This document shows, piece by piece, positions 58,742 through 64,000 of a stretch of 64,000 nucleotides of DNA (within the stretch, counting starts at the first letter, position 1; each line of letters starts with the position of its first letter). Position numbers and translations under genes: made by a program. The stretch spans positions 62,001 through 126,000 of the forward strand of contig CAVZRO010000018.1 of NCBI GenBank assembly GCA_963777625.1. Direction: 5' to 3'. Source of the stretch: DATDIC01 sp963777625. GTDB lineage: Bacteria > Pseudomonadota > Alphaproteobacteria > Acetobacterales > Acetobacteraceae. The notes under the pieces are model-generated. The model worked only from the letters and a program-made list of their open reading frames with translations. It did not search any database and was not told where the DNA came from.

Positions 58742-61700
58742 TCAGTAGTCCTCGTCCGACACGACGGGCAGCAGCAGGTCGTCGTCGTCGTTGGGATCAC
58801 CGGCCGTGCCCAGCGAGAAATCGTTCAACGGATCGCCACCCGGAAGGGTCAGGGCGGGCAGCAGCACACAGCTCACCGAGCTGATCGCACAGTTGTTGAA
58901 GCGGAATGCGGCATTCCTACCGGGTTCGATGCTGCCAGCACCAGCCGCTTGCACCCCGTTTATGCCGCTGATCGTGCCAAACAGGTTGGCGCTGCCGCCA
59001 ACACCGGAAAACAGCACGTCGAGCGAGCGGACAAACACATTGCCGGTGATCGTGTCGGCGCCGTTGATCTGCAGCACGAGCCAGGTGTTCAGGCCCTGAA
59101 GATTCTGGAAGCTGATGTCGTGGCCCGGCGCGGCATCGATTCCCAGGATGCTCGGGCCACCATTGATGCCGGTGACCGTACTGATGCCGAGCTGCCTGAC
59201 AGCGGTCAGATAGGCGCCCTCTCCGCCGAAGGCTGCTCGATCCACCAACGGATTGTTGGTCAGGGTCAGCACGAGCCCGACGGGCCGGGCTTCTCCACTG
59301 GTCGCGATCACCGCGCCGTTGGCGAGCGTGATTTCGAACGGGTTGTCGTCGATGAGCATCAGCGGTGCGGCGAGCCGGCCGCTGAGCTCCAGACTGACCG
59401 CGTCATTGACCGCGAGCGTCTGGCCGGCGCTGAAGCCGCCGATCTGAGCGATCTGGTTGGTGCCGATCAGGCTGGCGCTGGCTCCGGCGCGGCCGGTCAG
59501 CAGGGGGGTGATGAGGCTGCCGTTTTCGTTGATCGCGCCGGCGGCACTGAGCGTGAGGCCTTGGGTCGCGTTGACGCGGCCGTCCAGGGTCATGGAGGCG
59601 GCGTTGAGGCTGGCGGTTCCGGCGGTGACGGCGCCTTCGATGGCGAGGTTGCCACCGGCGGCGACGGCAAGACTGCCGCTGACGTTCACTGTTCCGGCAG
59701 GGGCAAGTGTTATCGTGCCGCCGTTCAGGCTCGCCGCGCCGGCGTTGACCGCGCCTTCCACAGTGAGTTGGCCGGCGGTTGTGGCGGTCACGCTGTTAGT
59801 CGCACGGAGCGCTCCGGGAACGTCGATGGAGCCGCCGGTCAATGTGGCGGTGCCGGTGTCGATTGCACCTTGGATAGAGAGCAGGCCAGTTGCGGTTGCT
59901 GCGACATTGGTCCTGGCGGTGAGCGTACCGGCAATACCGATGAAGGCACCGGACAGCGTGGCGCTACCGGTGTTGATCACGCCTTCCACCGTGAGCGGGC
60001 CTGTTGCGGCAGCGGCGGCGCTGGTGCTGGCGTTGAGGGCGCCGCTGATGTCGATCGATGCACCGGATAGCGTGGCCGCGCCGGTATTGATTGCGCCTTG
60101 TACGGTGAGCGGGCCGCTTGCTGTCGCCGCGGTGCTGATGCTGGCGTTGAGGAGGCCGATAATGTTGATCGAGCCGGCGGTCAGCAGCGCACTGCCGGCA
60201 TCCACTATTCCAGAGAGAACGAACGCGTTATTCGCGGTTGCCATAAAGGTGCCGGCCGTGGCCGCCACGGCGGCGCCGGATATGCCGAGGTTCGTGGCTG
60301 TGAGTGCCACATTGCCGGTGCGGGTGGCGTCCAGTCCGGCATGCAGGAGGCCGGCGATGGTGAGGTCGCCGTTGCTGATGGTGATGGTGGCGGTCGGGTT
60401 GGGGTTGACCACGATCGGCGTGCCTTCGGTATTGGCGGCAACGGTCGCGGCCGGCGCGGCGCCGGCCAGCACGGCACCGCCGGTGGGGATCAGCAGCGAG
60501 GGGCCGTTGTCGAAGAAGAATTCCTGGGTGGCGGTTGCGGCGGCCAGCGTGCCGATCTGGTTGACGTTGCCGAGCCAGACCGAGGCACGGGCGAGCGGGT
60601 TGGTGGGGATGGTGCCGGGCGCGTTGCCGCCGGCCTCGGTGCTGGGGATCGCGCCGGCCTGGGCGATCAGGACCGGGGCCGCGATGCTGCCGCCGGTCTC
60701 GTAGACGTTGCCGGTGGCCTGGAGATTGGCGGTGGTTGCGGCGGAAATCAGGTTGGCGATGTCGAGGTCGGCGATTCCGTAGCCGCCGCCGGCGGTGGGG
60801 GCGACGGCGATGGTGACGCCGGCGCGCGTGTCCTGCACCAGACCGGACACGGTCAGCGCCGCGCCGTCGTGCAGTTCGAAGCCGGGAGTGGGATCGCCGG
60901 CCGTGGTGTCGCTGACGAATGATCCGAGATCGGTGATCTGGTTGCCGGTGTGCGGGTTGGCGCCGGTCAGGCTGGTGTGCCAGCCGGACCTGCCGGTGAG
61001 CAGCGTGGCGCCGATCTGGCCGGGCTCGTCGATCTGGGTGAAGGCGGTGAGCGAGACGATGCCGGCCAGCCCGGCGGCGGGTGGGCCATCGCCCCAGATG
61101 GTGCCGGGGATTTCGATGCTGCCGGTGTTGGCGGTGATGCTGACGCTGCCGGCGTTGGCGGCATAGACGCCGCCGTTGACGAACACGTCGTTGGCGGTGA
61201 GCAGGTCGTTGCCGGTGCGGGTGGCGTCCAGTCCGGCATGCACGATGCCGGCGACGGTGAGGTCGCCGTTGCTGATGGTGATGGTGGCGGTCGGGTTGGG
61301 GTTCACCACGATCGGCGTGCCGTCGGTATTGGCGGCGACGGTTGCGGCGGGCGCGGCGCCGGCCAGCACGGCGCCGCCGGTGGGGATCAGCAGCGAGGGG
61401 CCGTTGTCGAGGAAGAATTCCTGGGTGGCGGTGGCGGCGGCCAGCGTGCCGATCTGGTTGAGGTTGCCGAGCCAGACCGAGGCACGGGCGAGCGGGTTGG
61501 TGGGGATGGTGCCGGGGGTGTTGCCGCCGGCCTCGGTGCTGGGGATGGCGCCGGCCTGGGCGATCAGGACCGGGGCCGCGATGCTGCCGCCGGTCTCGTA
61601 GACGTTGCCGGTGGCCTGGAGATTGGCGGTGGTTGCGGCGGAAACGGTGCTGTTGATGTCGAGGTCGGCGATTCCGTAGCCGCCGCCCGCGGTGGGGGCG

Positions 61701-64000
61701 ACGGCGATGGTGACGCCGGCGCGGGCGTCCTGCACCAGACCGGAGACGGTGAGCGCCGAGCCGTCGTGCAGTGCGAAGCCGGGGGTGGGATCGCCGGCCG
61801 TGGTGTCGCTGACGAATGATCCGAGATCGGCGATCTGGTTGCCGGTGTGCGGGTTGGCGCCGGTCAGGCTGGCGTGCCAGCCGGACGTGCCGGTGAGCAG
61901 CGTGGCGCCGATCTGGCCGGGCTCGTCGATCTGGGTGAAGGCGGTGAGCGAGACGATGCCGGCCAGTCCGGCGGCGGGTGGGCCATCGCCCCAGATGGTG
62001 CCGGGGATTTCGATGCTTCCGGCGTTGGCGGTGATGCTGATGCTGCCGGCGTTGGCGGCATAGACGCCGCCGTTGACGAACACGTCGTTGGCGGTGAGCA
62101 GGTCGTTGCCGGTGCGGGTGGCGTCCAGGCCGGCATGCAGGATGCCGGCGATGGTGAGGTCGCCGTTGCTGATGGTGATGGTGGCGGTCGGGTTGGGGTT
62201 GACCACGATCGGCGTGCCGTCGGTATTGGCGGCGACGGTCGCGGCGGGTGCGGCGCCGGCCAGCACGGCGCCGCCGGCGGGGATCAGCAGCGAGGGGCCG
62301 TTGTCGAGGAAGAATTCCTGGGTGGCGGTGGCGGCGGCCAGCGTGCCGATCTGGTTGAGGTTGCCGAGCCAGACCGAGGCGCGGGCGAGCGGGTTGGTGG
62401 GGATGGTGCCGGGCGTGTTGCCGCCGGCCTCGGTGCCGGGGACGGCGCCGGCCTGGGCGATCAGGCTGGGGGCGATGATGGCGCCGCCGGGGCTCTCATA
62501 GACGTTGCCGGTGGCCTGCAGATTGGCGGTGGTTGCGGCGGAAACCGTGCTGTTGATGTCGAGGTCGGCGATTCCGTAGCTGCCGCCCGCGGTGGGGGCG
62601 ACGGCGATGGTGACGCCGGCGCGGGCGTCCTGCACCAGACCGGTACGACGGTCGGGGCCGCAGCCGTCGTGCAGTTGCGAAGCCGGGAGTGGGATCGCCG
62701 GCCGTGGTGTCGCTGACGAATGATCCGAGATCGGCGATCTGGTTGCCGGTGTGCGGGTTGGCGCCGGTCAGGCTGGCGTGCCAGCCGGACGTGCCGGTGA
62801 GCAGCGTGGCGCCGATCTGGCCGGGCTCGTCGATCTGGGTGAAGGCGGTGAGCGAGACGATGCCGGCCAGCCCGGCGGCGGGTGGGCCATCGCCCCAGAT
62901 GGTGCCGGGGATTTCGATGCTGCCGGTGTTGGCGGTGATGCTGACGCTGCCGGCGTTGGCGGCATAGACGCCGCCGTTGACGAACACGTCGTTGGCGGTG
63001 AGCAGGTCGTTGCCGGTGCGGGTGGCGTCCAGTCCGGCATGCACGATGCCGGCGATGGTGAGGTCGCCGTTGCTGATGGTGATGGTGGCGGTCGGGTTGG
63101 GGTTGACCACGATCGGCGTGCCGTCGGTATTGGCGGCGACGGTTGCGGCGGGGGCGGCGCCGGCCAGCACGGCGCCGCCGGTGGGGATCAGCAGCGAGGG
63201 GCCGTTGTCGAGGAAGAATTCCTGGGTGGCGGTTGCGGCGGCCAGCGTGCCGATCTGGTTGAGGTTGCCGAGCCAGACCGAGGCGCGGGCGAGCGGGTTG
63301 GTGGGGATGGTGCCGGGCGTGTTCCCGCCGGCCTCGGTGCTGGGGAGGGCGCCGGCCTGGGCGATCAGGACCGGGGCCGCGATGCTGCCGCCGGTCTCGT
63401 AGACGTTGCCGGTGGCCTGCAGGTCGACCGTGCCGGTTACGCCATCGGCGATCAGGGCGCCGATTTGCAGCGCCAGGTCCGCGACGGCGTCGGCGGTCGG
63501 AGCGACGGCGATCTCCAGGCCGTCGCTGCCATTGCCGCCGGGCGCGGTGCCGTGGTCCTGAACCGTGCCGACCACGGACAGGCCGGGGCCGCTTGCCGGT
63601 ACCCGGCCGTCGCGCAGCAGCAGCCCGGGACCGAGCGTTCCAATCACCGGAAGATCGAACAGCAGATTGCTGTCGAACGAACCGAGTGAAACGATCCAGT
63701 TCTGGCTGGCGACAGATGCCGGCCCACCGCTGAGCCCGGCGAAGCCGCCGGCGCCCCCAGTCAGCAACACAGCACCGATGGTGCCCAGGCTTTCATCGAT
63801 CGAGGACGCCGCGTTGACCTGCACCAGCGCCGCCAGGTCCGGGTCGGTGTGGCCGAAACCCTGGTTGCCCCAGACGATGCCGCTGACGCCAATGCCACAA
63901 TCGGCCGCACTGCACAGTGCATTGTAGGTGCCGGACGAGAAGCCCGCCGCCAGCGACACGGTGCCGCCAGTCGCAATGCTCGTCGCCGCCGTTGGAGGCG
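58742..64000 (-). CDS. Filamentous-haemagglutinin-like repetitive exoprotein, 5' end outside the window (frame broken)
   Basis: About 1750 residues of a very long, Ala/Gly/Thr-rich beta-helix-type surface protein. It is open to the window edge. The middle consists of nearly identical 299-residue units (EFFLDNGPSLLIPTGGAVLA, then TGNDLLTANDVFVNGGVYAA), then a degenerate set of about 38-residue units (GPLTVEGVINTGSATLSGAF). It ends with a Cys pair (NNCAISSVSCVLLP) and an acidic tail (DPNDDDDLLLPVVSDEDY). The frame breaks between about 62636 and 62690 in a garbled repeat segment. Relatives are TpsA-type proteins secreted by a TpsB porin, expected past 64000. It is cotranscribed with the CHAT lipoprotein gene. 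Confidence 0.8.
59560..60200 (-). repeat. Degenerate repeats of about 38 codons in the exoprotein
   Basis: Five to six units of about 114 bases, each encoding variants of SGPLTVQGAINTGAATLSGA and SIDISGALNASTSA. They have diverged much more than the upstream 299-codon units, so they are older. Confidence 0.75.
60300..63415 (-). repeat. 897-bp near-identical internal repeats in the exoprotein
   Basis: The same landmark (TGAGGTCGCCGTTGCTGATG) recurs at 60361, 61258, 62155 and 63059, so the period is 897, 897 and 904 bases. The units are nearly identical in DNA. The odd 904-base spacing comes from a garbled stretch near 62640-62690 and a three-base insertion near 62490. Confidence 0.9.

Noticed and set aside
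58790..63690. Long plus-strand open frames opposite the exoprotein gene
   Set aside because: They are Gly/Ala/Asp-rich shadows created by the GC-rich repeats; the minus strand has the coherent beta-helix protein with an end signature.

Overview
This is a GC-rich, gene-dense bacterial chromosome segment with mostly short intergenic gaps and many start/stop overlaps. The gene content fits an alphaproteobacterium, most likely Rhodospirillales/Acetobacteraceae. Supporting evidence is addA followed by trxA, the leuS-lptE-holA string, the rpiA-map-radC neighbourhood, and a two-partner-secretion exoprotein next to a CHAT protein. The taxonomic placement is inference from gene content; no rRNA or tRNA gene was seen.

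Layout. 1-3.6 kb: the tail of an SsuC/TauC-type permease, then a polar amino-acid ABC operon (binding protein, class-V PLP enzyme, two permeases, no ATPase). 3.6-5.8 kb: a scarred accessory patch with a frameshifted fragment, hypothetical genes, the last 40 codons of a tyrosine recombinase and a Phd/PemK toxin-antitoxin pair. 5.9-9.1 kb: Ada, a GYD-domain protein and a Wzm/Wzt polysaccharide exporter. 9.1-14.7 kb: class II aldolase, CoA transferase, IlvE, and divergently a MarR regulator with an OmpR/EnvZ-type two-component system. 14.8-22.9 kb: a sugar ABC transporter facing a flavin monooxygenase/hydrolase group, then pcm and an HD hydrolase. 23.2-32.4 kb: addA, trxA, a lipid kinase, an LpxH-like phosphatase, a glycosyltransferase, an MBL hydrolase and NAD(P)HX repair. 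32.4-41.7 kb: malonyl-CoA decarboxylase and an AceE-like enzyme, an IS1634-type remnant, rpiA, map, radC and a histidine phosphatase. 41.8-49.8 kb: a SYLF protein, an IS4-type element inside a duplicated repeat, DUF1993, DedA, an Fsr-type exporter, a crotonase/CoA-transferase pair and a DUF1194 protein. 49.9-55.3 kb: leuS, lptE, holA, a small protein and lpxA. 55.7-64 kb: a CHAT lipoprotein operon with a huge repetitive exoprotein that runs off the window.

Two themes cut across the window. First, many conserved genes carry a single-base frame break: addA, malonyl-CoA decarboxylase, the CHAT protein, the exoprotein and both transposases. This suggests either sequence error or unusual gene decay, and it creates an apparent 1293-codon fusion of two unrelated enzymes. 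Second, a family of mobile hairpins (GTGGATGCCCGG...CCGGGCATGACGGG and relatives) with short tandem satellites occupies many gaps, and one copy sits in frame inside a transposase.

The most interesting candidate system is the last 8 kb: a lipoprotein-anchored TPR/CHAT protease-like protein, one base downstream of a filamentous-haemagglutinin-like exoprotein built from nearly identical 299-residue repeats.
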